A stretch of DNA of 64,000 bases. Origin: Thermoleophilales bacterium. Lineage in GTDB: Bacteria > Actinomycetota > Thermoleophilia > Solirubrobacterales > 70-9. A program made the translations under genes and the position numbers. Shown piece after piece: positions 46,263-53,584 of the stretch; the stretch's first letter is position 1, and the number at the start of each line of letters is the position of its first letter. The notes under the pieces are model-generated. The model worked only from the letters and a program-made list of their open reading frames with translations. It searched no databases and was not told the origin of the DNA. The stretch lies in NCBI GenBank assembly GCA_020636955.1, contig JACJWY010000008.1, positions 53,458 through 117,457 on the forward strand. The letters run 5' to 3'.

Positions 46263-47774
46263 TTGCCAGAAATCTCCAATCGCATGATGCTGCTCGCCTT
46301 CCTGCTCACCGGCGTGATCGGACTGGCGGCGCTGGCTCCCCCGGCCGACGCGGCAAGATCGTTTACGACCGGGATCCTCGATGCCTCGGCCTTCCAGGAC
46401 ACGTCCACCGACGCCGCTTTCACGCATGCCGCCAATACCGGGGCCCGGATCATCAAGAACAACCTTTACTGGCATGAACTGGTCGCAGACAACGATTCGA
46501 AGGACCGTCCCGGGACCGAAGAGCAGCCCTTTGACGCAACCGACCCGGCCAGCCCCTACTACAGCTGGGGGCCTTACGACCGCATAGTGCGCAAGGCCGC
46601 CGCTCACGGGATGGACGTGCTTTTCACGGTGGTGCGGGCGCCTCGCTGGGCAAGGTCAGCCTGCCACGACGATCCCAACTGCAGCCCCAACCCTTCCGAC
46701 TATGCGGATTTCGCCACTGCCGCCGCCCGCCGCTACAGCGGCAACTTCGATCCGGGCAATGGCCAGGGCGTCCTGCCCCGGGTCAGGTACTGGCAGGCCT
46801 GGGTGGAGCCGAACCTGTCCCTGTTCTACAAGCCGGTCTTCAAGGGCAACGGTGCACCGGCTTCGCCGTACACCTACCGCGGCATCCTCAACGCCTTCTA
46901 CGACGCGATCCACGCGGTCGACAACTCGAACACGGTGGTTGCCGGAGGGCTGGCGCCCAACGCCGTTCCCGGCAAGGCAATCGCACCGCTTGACTTCACC
47001 CGGCGGGTCCTCTGCATGAAGGGCAACTTCCGGAACCCCGTCCCCAACCCGGGATGCCGGAACCGGACCAAGGCGGATGTCTGGGCGGTCCACCCGTACA
47101 CGACCGGCGCTCCGACCCACTTCCCGACCGGCAAGGACAACATGTCGGTCGCCGCGCTCCCAAGGATGCAGAAGCTGCTCCAGGCGGCGACCAGGGCAAA
47201 CCGCCTCTTCAGCCGGAACGGCAAGACCCAGCTCTGGGTGACCGAGTTCAGCTGGGATTCAAGGCCGCCCGATCCGGGGGGACTGCCGATGAGCACCCTG
47301 AACCGCTGGGTCGCCCAGGCGATGTACCTGATGTACAAGGCCCAGGTGCCGAAAATGTTCTGGTTCGGCCTTCGCGACCAGCCGCGCAGCGCCGGGCAGA
47401 AATGGAGCGAAACCTTCGAATCGGGCCTGTACCTGCGAGGCAACACGATCGCGCACGACAAGCCGAAGAAGGTTCTGAGCGTTTTCCGCTTTCCCTTCTA
47501 CGCGGAGAAGACCCGCGCAGGTTTCCGCTACTGGGGCCGGACTCCGACCAGCAAGAGCGCGAAGATCAACATCTACGCCCGCCGCGGCGGCTCCGGACGC
47601 TACTTCCGGATGGCAACCGTCAAGGCCAACGGCAACGGACTCTTTGCCGGGGCGCTTCGCCGGCGCGGTTTCACCGCACGCGGTGCGGTTTACGCCAAGG
47701 TCGCCGGAGGCCAGTCCGCGGTCCCGTTCGGCCTCTGGAAGACCAAGGACTTCTTCCAGCCGCCCTTCGGTTGA
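46263..47774 (+). CDS. Secreted glycoside-hydrolase-like protein
   Basis: A 503-residue protein with a signal peptide (1-30). A TIM-barrel body carries acid/base candidate Glu182 (WVEPNLS) and nucleophile candidate Glu327 (LWVTEFSWDS), the spacing seen in clan GH-A families such as GH5/GH39. Paired Cys (134/140, 250/264) may form disulfides. About 100 C-terminal residues form a basic beta-sandwich. TTG 46263 has GAAGG seven bases upstream. Its place in the polysaccharide locus suggests trimming or release of the polymer. Confidence 0.78.
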   Translation: MPEISNRMMLLAFLLTGVIGLAALAPPADAARSFTTGILDASAFQDTSTDAAFTHAANTGARIIKNNLYWHELVADNDSKDRPGTEEQPFDATDPASPYYSWGPYDRIVRKAAAHGMDVLFTVVRAPRWARSACHDDPNCSPNPSDYADFATAAARRYSGNFDPGNGQGVLPRVRYWQAWVEPNLSLFYKPVFKGNGAPASPYTYRGILNAFYDAIHAVDNSNTVVAGGLAPNAVPGKAIAPLDFTRRVLCMKGNFRNPVPNPGCRNRTKADVWAVHPYTTGAPTHFPTGKDNMSVAALPRMQKLLQAATRANRLFSRNGKTQLWVTEFSWDSRPPDPGGLPMSTLNRWVAQAMYLMYKAQVPKMFWFGLRDQPRSAGQKWSETFESGLYLRGNTIAHDKPKKVLSVFRFPFYAEKTRAGFRYWGRTPTSKSAKINIYARRGGSGRYFRMATVKANGNGLFAGALRRRGFTARGAVYAKVAGGQSAVPFGLWKTKDFFQPPFG

Positions 47775-47813
47775 GCGGTTCAGTCGCAGTCCGTCCGCGC
47801 AAGTAAGGGCCGT

Positions 47814-48362
47814 CTACCAAGGCAGGGTGCCGGCCACTTCCGCAAGGGTCGGTGCGTCGACATCCCGGGCCGAAAGCAGCGGCTCCTCGACCGGCCAGTC
47901 GACTCCGATCGCCGGGTCATTCCAGCGGATTCCGGCTTCGGTTTCCGGGTCGTAAAGACTGGAGACGAGGTAGGTGACGTCGGCGACCTCCGAGAGCACA
48001 CAGAACCCGTGGGCGAAGCCTACCGGCACATAAAGCTGGCGGTGGCTTTCGTCATCGAGCAGGTAGCCCTCCCACTTGCCGTATGTTGGCGAGTCCCGGC
48101 GCAGGTCCACGGCTACATCGAAGATCTTTCCGCGAGGGCAACGGAGCAGCTTGGCCTGGCCCGGCGAAGTCTGGAAATGGAGGCCGCGCAGGGTTCCCTT
48201 CACCGACCGTGAATGGTTGTGCTGGACGAAGTCGGCCTCCACACCGAGCTCACGCCAGGCAGCCAGGCTGAAGGTCTCCACGAAAAATCCGCGTTCGTCC
48301 CCGAAAACCTGCGGTTCGATCAGGGCCAGGCCTTCGAGGCCGGTTTCAAGACGGCGAGCCAT
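47814..48362 (-). CDS. rmlC: dTDP-4-dehydrorhamnose 3,5-epimerase
   Basis: A 182-residue cupin that converts dTDP-4-keto-6-deoxyglucose to the 4-keto-rhamnose form. DERGFFVETFS, FVQHNHSRS and GTLRGLHFQTSPGQAKLLRC give the active-site His/Asp network; PVGFAHGFCVLSE follows. ATG 48362 is two bases after the rmlB stop. It is last in the operon rmlA-rmlD-rmlB-rmlC, converging on the hydrolase gene. Confidence 0.96.
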   Translation of the reverse strand: MARRLETGLEGLALIEPQVFGDERGFFVETFSLAAWRELGVEADFVQHNHSRSVKGTLRGLHFQTSPGQAKLLRCPRGKIFDVAVDLRRDSPTYGKWEGYLLDDESHRQLYVPVGFAHGFCVLSEVADVTYLVSSLYDPETEAGIRWNDPAIGVDWPVEEPLLSARDVDAPTLAEVAGTLPW

Positions 48363-48364
48363 GG

Positions 48365-49357
48365 CTATTCGGAAAGGGCCCGACCGTACTGACGCTGATA
48401 ATACTCGCGGTAATCGCCGGAACGGAGCGGCCCCCACCACTGTTCGTTTTCCCGGTACCAGTCAACGGTGCGTTCGATGCCGGCCCGGAAGCCGACGGCG
48501 GCTTCCCAGCCGAGACCTTCGGTCTTGCGGGAAGCGAGCGAGTAGCGGACGTCATGGCCAAGCCGGTCACCCACATGGGTGATCAGGGACTCATCCTGCC
48601 CCGTCAGTTCGAGAATCACCCGGACGACTTCGATGTTCGGAAGCTCATCCGGACCACCGACGTTGTAGACCTGCCCCGCTTCGCCCCGATCGAGCACGCG
48701 CTCGATCGCGGTGCAGAAGTCCCGCACGAACAACCAGTTGCGAACCTGGCTGCCATCGCCGTAGACGGGGATCGGGTCGCCGTGCAGAGCGTTCAGGATG
48801 GTCAGGGGGATCAGCTTTTCGGGATGCTGCCGGGGTCCGAAATTGTTCGATGCCCGGGCGATCAGGGTGTCTGCTCCGTAGGTGTGCTGGAAGGCTCCGA
48901 CGATCAAGTCCCCACCCGCTTTGGAAGCCGAATACGGGGAGGAGGGCACGATCGGCGACTGCTCGGTGAAGGACCCTTCGTCGATCGAGCCGTAGACCTC
49001 GTCGGTCGATATCTGGAGGTGACGGATGCCGGCATCGCGGGCCGCTTCGAGCAGGACGAAGGTCCCGAAGACATCGGTGGTGATGAATTCGCCCGGTGAC
49101 TCGATCGAACGGTCGACATGTGATTCAGCGGCGAAGTTGACCGTCGCATCGACCCGCCCGATCAAGTCGCGGACGAGTTCCCGGTCGCAGATATCACCCT
49201 CGACGAATTCCACGTCGAGCCCTTCGAGGTTCTCGAGGCGGCCGGCGTAGGTGAGTTTGTCCAGCACGACCAAGCCATCGCCGCGGCCCGATTCAACCAT
49301 GTGATGGACGAAATTCGAACCGATGAAGCCGGCACCGCCGGTGACCAGGAGCCTCAT
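48365..49357 (-). CDS. rmlB: dTDP-glucose 4,6-dehydratase
   Basis: A 330-residue extended SDR that makes dTDP-4-keto-6-deoxyglucose. NAD motif VTGGAGFIGSNFVHH, TDEVYG with the catalytic Asp-Glu, and YSASKAG with the Tyr-Lys pair are intact. NNFGPRQHPEKLIP is typical of RmlB. ATG 49357 overlaps the rmlD stop by four bases (ATGA); earlier in-frame codons up to 49666 lie inside rmlD and are rejected. Confidence 0.97.
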   Translation of the reverse strand: MRLLVTGGAGFIGSNFVHHMVESGRGDGLVVLDKLTYAGRLENLEGLDVEFVEGDICDRELVRDLIGRVDATVNFAAESHVDRSIESPGEFITTDVFGTFVLLEAARDAGIRHLQISTDEVYGSIDEGSFTEQSPIVPSSPYSASKAGGDLIVGAFQHTYGADTLIARASNNFGPRQHPEKLIPLTILNALHGDPIPVYGDGSQVRNWLFVRDFCTAIERVLDRGEAGQVYNVGGPDELPNIEVVRVILELTGQDESLITHVGDRLGHDVRYSLASRKTEGLGWEAAVGFRAGIERTVDWYRENEQWWGPLRSGDYREYYQRQYGRALSE

Positions 49358-50208
49358 GAATCTGCCCCTTCGACGCTGCGGCGCTGCTCCAGGTATGCCG
49401 CCAGGCCGTCCTGCCAGTCGGGCAGGGTGATCGCGTGTTCGGCCCCGCTCTCGAGCACCGACCAGGCCGGACGTGGAGCCTTGGCGTTGAACATCTCGGT
49501 CGTGGCGGAGAGGGTTGTCACTTCCATGCCTGACATCTTGAAGATTTCCTTTGCGAAGTCGTACCAGGAACAGTGTCCGCCGCCAGCCATGTGATGAATT
49601 CCGTAGGCGTCGGAATCGAGAAGTCTGACCAATCCGTAGGCCAGGTGCCAGGTGTAGGTCGGGCAACCGACCTGGTCCCGGACCACCAGAACCTGCTTCT
49701 GGGTGTTGCCGAGCCGGATCATCGTGTCGACGAAGTTCCCGCCCGCGATCCCGAACAGCCAGGAGGACCGGACCACGAACGAGCGCCGGTTGGCGTTCAT
49801 GGTTGCCACTTCGCCGGCCAGCTTCGAGGTGCCGTAGGCCGAAACGGGGCCGGTCTGATCGGTCTCGAGGTAAGGCTCGGTCTTGGTGCCGTCGAAGACG
49901 TAGTCGCTCGATACGTAGAGGACCTTCGCGTCGACGGCTGCGGCCGCTTCGGCGACGATCCCGGCCCCGGTCCCGTTCACTGCCATCGCCCCCTCAAGCT
50001 CGTCTTCGGCGCCGTCGACGTCGGTCCAGGCAGCGCAGTTGACGACCGCATCGGGCTGATCGAGCCTCAGCCGGCGCCCCACCGCTTCGGGATCGGTGAT
50101 GTCCACTTCCGAGTGGCCGTACCCGGAAACCTCGTGACCTTCATTCTCGGCGGCAAGCATCACATCGTGACCGAGCATCCCCCGGGCACCAAGGACCGTG
50201 ATCTTCAT
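49354..50208 (-). CDS. rmlD: dTDP-4-dehydrorhamnose reductase
   Basis: A 284-residue SDR that performs the last step to dTDP-L-rhamnose with NAD(P)H. GARGMLGHDVM is the nucleotide motif, NCAAWTDVDGAE and SSDYVFDGT are family blocks, and YGTSKLAGE holds the catalytic Tyr-Lys. The ATG overlaps the rmlA stop by one base (TGATG), and the stop overlaps the rmlB start, so translation is coupled throughout. Confidence 0.97.
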   Translation of the reverse strand: MKITVLGARGMLGHDVMLAAENEGHEVSGYGHSEVDITDPEAVGRRLRLDQPDAVVNCAAWTDVDGAEDELEGAMAVNGTGAGIVAEAAAAVDAKVLYVSSDYVFDGTKTEPYLETDQTGPVSAYGTSKLAGEVATMNANRRSFVVRSSWLFGIAGGNFVDTMIRLGNTQKQVLVVRDQVGCPTYTWHLAYGLVRLLDSDAYGIHHMAGGGHCSWYDFAKEIFKMSGMEVTTLSATTEMFNAKAPRPAWSVLESGAEHAITLPDWQDGLAAYLEQRRSVEGADS

Positions 50209-51281
50209 CAGACGATCTCGATCTCGGCGCGGTCGCCAACCAGCAGCCGCATCGTCCTGGGCAGGGAGTCGCTGCGGGTGACCTTGACTTCGCGGCCGAG
50301 CAGGCTTGCTTCGATCCGGGCCCCGAGGTTCTCGACCGACGAGCCGGCCAGAAGGATCGAATGTTCGATCTCGGAATTGAGCACCTTCACTCCGTCGCCG
50401 ATCGAGGTGTAAGGGCCGATATAGGCATCTTCGACAACGGCGTCACGGCCAATCACGGCCGGCCCCCGCACCAGCGAATTCCGTACCCTGGCCCCCGCTT
50501 CGATGATCACGCGGCCTTCGACCCTGGAGTCGTCTATTTCTCCGTCGAGCCGCGAACCGATGTCGTCGAGGACCAGCCGGTTGGCTTCCAGCATGTCCGA
50601 CAGCTGGCCGGTGTCCTTCCACCATCCGGCAACCACTTCCGAGCGCACGTCACGACCTTCGTCGATCAGAACCTGGATCGCCTCGGTGATTTCGAGTTCC
50701 CCGCGATCCGAGGGCTCCAGGCGTCGTGCGGCATCGAGGATCAGGGGCGAAAAGAGGTAAACCCCCACCAGCGCCATGTCGGAGGGCGGGTCTTTCGGCT
50801 TTTCGACGAGCCGGACCACCTTCTCACCCTCCAGCTCCGCCACCCCGAAGGAACTGGGGTCATCCACCCGGGTCAGCAGGATCATCGCGTCCAGCGTTTC
50901 CTCACGGAACCGTTCGACCAGACCGGGCACACCGTCGCGCAGCAGGTTGTCGCCCAGATACATCACAAACGGCGAGTCCCCCAGAAACTCCTCCGCAGTC
51001 AGCACTGCGTGGGCAAGACCGGCCGGCTTGTCCTGCTCGATGTAGGTGATCTTCGCCCCGAAGGCGGAGCCGTCACCGACCGCCTCCCTGACTTCATCGC
51101 CGGTGTGGGGGGCGATGATGATGCCGATGTCGGTCACCCCGGCTTCGACCAGGGCTTCGATGCCGTAGAAGAGTACCGGTTTGTTTGCCACCGGCACCAG
51201 CTGCTTGGCGTACGTGTGGGTGATCGGGCGCAGCCTCGTTCCGGAGCCGCCCGAAAGTATCAGTCCTTTGATCTCGTCCAT
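50208..51281 (-). CDS. rmlA: Glucose-1-phosphate thymidylyltransferase, long form
   Basis: A 357-residue enzyme that makes dTDP-glucose. LSGGSGTRLRPIT is the nucleotide-binding signature, followed by YLGDNLLRDG and VEKPKDPPSD. The C-terminal 110 residues add left-handed beta-helix hexapeptides (VIGRDAVVEDAYIGPYTSIG), as in the RmlA-long family rather than the 290-residue form. First gene of the rml operon; TATTCT lies nine bases before the ATG and overlaps a promoter facing the other way. Confidence 0.95.
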   Translation of the reverse strand: MDEIKGLILSGGSGTRLRPITHTYAKQLVPVANKPVLFYGIEALVEAGVTDIGIIIAPHTGDEVREAVGDGSAFGAKITYIEQDKPAGLAHAVLTAEEFLGDSPFVMYLGDNLLRDGVPGLVERFREETLDAMILLTRVDDPSSFGVAELEGEKVVRLVEKPKDPPSDMALVGVYLFSPLILDAARRLEPSDRGELEITEAIQVLIDEGRDVRSEVVAGWWKDTGQLSDMLEANRLVLDDIGSRLDGEIDDSRVEGRVIIEAGARVRNSLVRGPAVIGRDAVVEDAYIGPYTSIGDGVKVLNSEIEHSILLAGSSVENLGARIEASLLGREVKVTRSDSLPRTMRLLVGDRAEIEIV

Positions 51282-51290
51282 GAGCGGTCA

Positions 51291-51300
51291 AGAATATCCT
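51291..51300. promoter_or_regulatory. Overlapping divergent -10 boxes
   Basis: TATTCT on the minus strand (51291-51296) serves rmlA; TATCCT on the plus strand (51295-51300) lies eight bases before CTG 51309 of the glycosyltransferase. The two boxes share two bases, so only one polymerase could occupy the site at a time. Confidence 0.5.
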
Positions 51301-51308
51301 GATGTGCT

Positions 51309-52259
51309 CTGGACACACCGACCGTATATATCCCGACCCTGACCGGAGGCGAGCGACTGGCTTCCTGCCTTGATGCTTTGGGGTCCCAGACTGTCGAATC
51401 CACCGTGGTCGTGGCCGACAACGGACCCGGCGATGGCTGCGCGGAGATGCTCGAAACCCGTTTCCCGCTGGTGAAAAGGGTCGGTTTCGCAGGGTCGAAC
51501 CTCGGTTTCGGCACCGCCATAAACCGTGCGGTCATGGCCGAAGGCGAGGGTCCGGTGATCCTGCTGAACGACGACGCGGTTCCGGAAGCGGATTTCATCG
51601 AGAATCTCCTCGCCGTCCATGGGGCAAGCGGTGCGGCGATGGTCGCGGGGATCCTGATCAGGCGGGGAGGCGGAACGGTGATCGACTCGGCCGGCATCGT
51701 CAGCGATCGCAGCCTGACCGCCTGGGACTACCTGACCGGCAGGCCGCTCGCCGCCGCCGAAGGAGCCCCCGATCCGCTCGGACCGACCGGTGGTGCCGCC
51801 CTCTTTGACCGGACCGCATTCGAACAGGTCGGTGGCTTCGACGAGCGGATCTTTCTTTACTACGAGGACCTCGACCTCGCCTTGAGGATGCGGCTGGCCG
51901 GGCACGACTGCCGGCTCGCAGCCGGCGCCACGGCGACCCACGAGAGCTCGGCGACGCTGGGGCGGAATTCAGCGGAAAAGTACTTCCAGACCGGCTTCAG
52001 CCGGGGGTACCTGCTGCGAAAGTACGGGATCATGCGAGATCCGGGGCTGGCCGCGAAAGTGCTGGTCAGCGACGCGCTGGCGGCGGGGGTCCAGGCAGTC
52101 CTGGACTCGACCACGGCGGGGGCGAAAGGACGCATCTCGGGTTGGCGTGCCGGTGCCGACCTCGAACCCCTGGACCTTCCACTTGACCGGCTTGAACCGG
52201 TCAGCCTTCGCCGTCACATGGGGGCGCGGCTTGCCCGGCGACGCCACCCCGCCCGGTAG
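51309..52259 (+). CDS. Family 2 glycosyltransferase with probable CTG start
   Basis: A 316-residue GT2, probably a rhamnosyltransferase. It shows VYIPTLTGGERLASCLDALG, VVADNGPGDG, NLGFGTAINRAV, LLNDDAVPEADF and YYEDLDLALRMRLAG. The conserved N-terminal strand begins at about 51324, yet the frame has a stop at 51300-51302 and no ATG, GTG or TTG before 51378. CTG 51309 is therefore the best start; TTG 51378 would delete the first strand. Divergent from rmlA with 27 bases between starts, linking sugar supply and use. Confidence 0.85.
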   Translation: MDTPTVYIPTLTGGERLASCLDALGSQTVESTVVVADNGPGDGCAEMLETRFPLVKRVGFAGSNLGFGTAINRAVMAEGEGPVILLNDDAVPEADFIENLLAVHGASGAAMVAGILIRRGGGTVIDSAGIVSDRSLTAWDYLTGRPLAAAEGAPDPLGPTGGAALFDRTAFEQVGGFDERIFLYYEDLDLALRMRLAGHDCRLAAGATATHESSATLGRNSAEKYFQTGFSRGYLLRKYGIMRDPGLAAKVLVSDALAAGVQAVLDSTTAGAKGRISGWRAGADLEPLDLPLDRLEPVSLRRHMGARLARRRHPAR

Positions 52260-52313
52260 GCCCCGCCCCCCGGACGCCCGTCCCCGGCTGACCCCGCCCG
52301 GAAGAACTCCGGC

Positions 52314-52787
52314 TCAGTAGACCCCGCCCAGCTTTCGGTGATCCCAACTGACCTCATGCACGGGCTGGAAATCGATAACCACCCGCTTCGGGGCCTGGGC
52401 CTTGAAGGCTTCGACCATTTCGGGTGATGGCTCGCCGCCGCCGGGGGCGTAGCGCTTCGCGGAAGCCAGCCCGTATTCCACGATGGTGTCCATGTCGTCG
52501 TGAATTACGGCTTCCGTTTCGTACATCACGCCGCGCAACTCGGGGTAACTGTCGTATCCGGCTTCAACCAGCACCGTCGCCCGCGGATCCCGCTCGAGAT
52601 TTTTCACCTTCTGCGATTTCCGGAAGGTCCAGGAACGGATCTTCCCGTCATGGACGACATACCAGAGAGGCATCGAATGTGGCCAGCCCCGGGGACCGAA
52701 GCTGGTCACTATCGCGACCCTCTCCTCATCAAGAAAGGCCTGGATCTCTTCCTCGCTCATCTCAATCTGTTTGCGCTTGTTGCCCAT
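52314..52787 (-). CDS. Pyridoxamine-5'-phosphate-oxidase-like flavin/F420-binding protein
   Basis: A 157-residue split beta-barrel of the PPOX/FDOR class: FLDEERVAIVTSFGPRGWPH, SMPLWYVVHDGKIRSWTFRK, KNLERDPRATVLVEAG. Members bind FMN or F420 and reduce or protect against various small molecules. The cofactor cannot be told from sequence alone. TAGGGT lies six bases before ATG 52787, and no Shine-Dalgarno is seen. The 54 bases after its stop are GC-rich and featureless. Confidence 0.88.
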   Translation of the reverse strand: MGNKRKQIEMSEEEIQAFLDEERVAIVTSFGPRGWPHSMPLWYVVHDGKIRSWTFRKSQKVKNLERDPRATVLVEAGYDSYPELRGVMYETEAVIHDDMDTIVEYGLASAKRYAPGGGEPSPEMVEAFKAQAPKRVVIDFQPVHEVSWDHRKLGGVY

Positions 52788-52796
52788 GCCCGGACC

Positions 52797-53582
52797 CTAC
52801 TCGGCGAGGTCATCCGGCAGGCGGCCTTCGGCCTCCAGCTTCTGCAGGTGGGCTTCCATGACCACGTTCGCGGCCGGCTTCAGCTCTTCCGGCACATCGG
52901 ACCAGACCTCCTCCAGCAGGGACATCCGGGAACGCTCGCCGCGGTTCATGGCCTCCAGCAGACCGTTCTCGCGGGCCTCGCGATGTTCGATGTACTCGCT
53001 GATCTTCGCCGCCGGATCGGTGATCCAGGGTCCGTGGCCGGGGCAGATCAGGGTCGGTTCGCGAGATTTGAGCAATCTCAGCGAATCCATGTAAGCGGCA
53101 AGGGACCCTCCGTCGGGCGGGACGTAGGTCGAGCCCCAGCCGAGGATCAGGTCGCCGCTGAAGCAGACGGACCGGAAGGGCGGTGCGGTGAGGAAGCAGA
53201 CGTGATCAGAAGAGTGACCGGGCGTAAACAGAGCCACCAGTTCGAGCTCGTCGTCGACCGTGGCAACCACTTCGGTTCCGCCGTCCTCGTGGGACTTCCG
53301 TTCAAAGTCGACCACCGGGAGGCCCAGCTTCTCCACCCCGCCGGTGTGGTCGGCATGGGAATGGGTCAGCAGCACCCCGGCCGCCCCGCCCCGTTCGTCG
53401 ATTGCCGTTCTTACTGCCTCGATGTGGGCCTCGTCTTCGGGCCCGGGATCGATCACCCAGCAGGGATTAGCCCCGTAGAGATAGGTGTTGGTCCCGGTCA
53501 GGGTCATCGGCCCGGGATTGTCAGCCATCACCCGCCAGATTTCGGGATGACCGGGCGCAGGACCATCGGCCATCTCTTCCAC
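52797..53582 (-). CDS. Metallo-beta-lactamase-fold hydrolase (LACTB2-like)
   Basis: A 261-residue MBL enzyme. The zinc motif is THSHADHTGG; GHSSDHVCF and LICPGHGPW supply further His ligands, and a C-terminal helical segment (EVWSDVPEELKPAANVVMEA) matches the winged-helix tail of the LACTB2/RNase-like branch. Substrate could be RNA ends or thioesters. GTG 53582 is two bases after the WYL gene stop; ATG 53573 is an alternative. Probably co-transcribed with the WYL gene. Confidence 0.88.
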   Translation of the reverse strand: MEEMADGPAPGHPEIWRVMADNPGPMTLTGTNTYLYGANPCWVIDPGPEDEAHIEAVRTAIDERGGAAGVLLTHSHADHTGGVEKLGLPVVDFERKSHEDGGTEVVATVDDELELVALFTPGHSSDHVCFLTAPPFRSVCFSGDLILGWGSTYVPPDGGSLAAYMDSLRLLKSREPTLICPGHGPWITDPAAKISEYIEHREARENGLLEAMNRGERSRMSLLEEVWSDVPEELKPAANVVMEAHLQKLEAEGRLPDDLAE

Positions 53583-53584
53583 GA

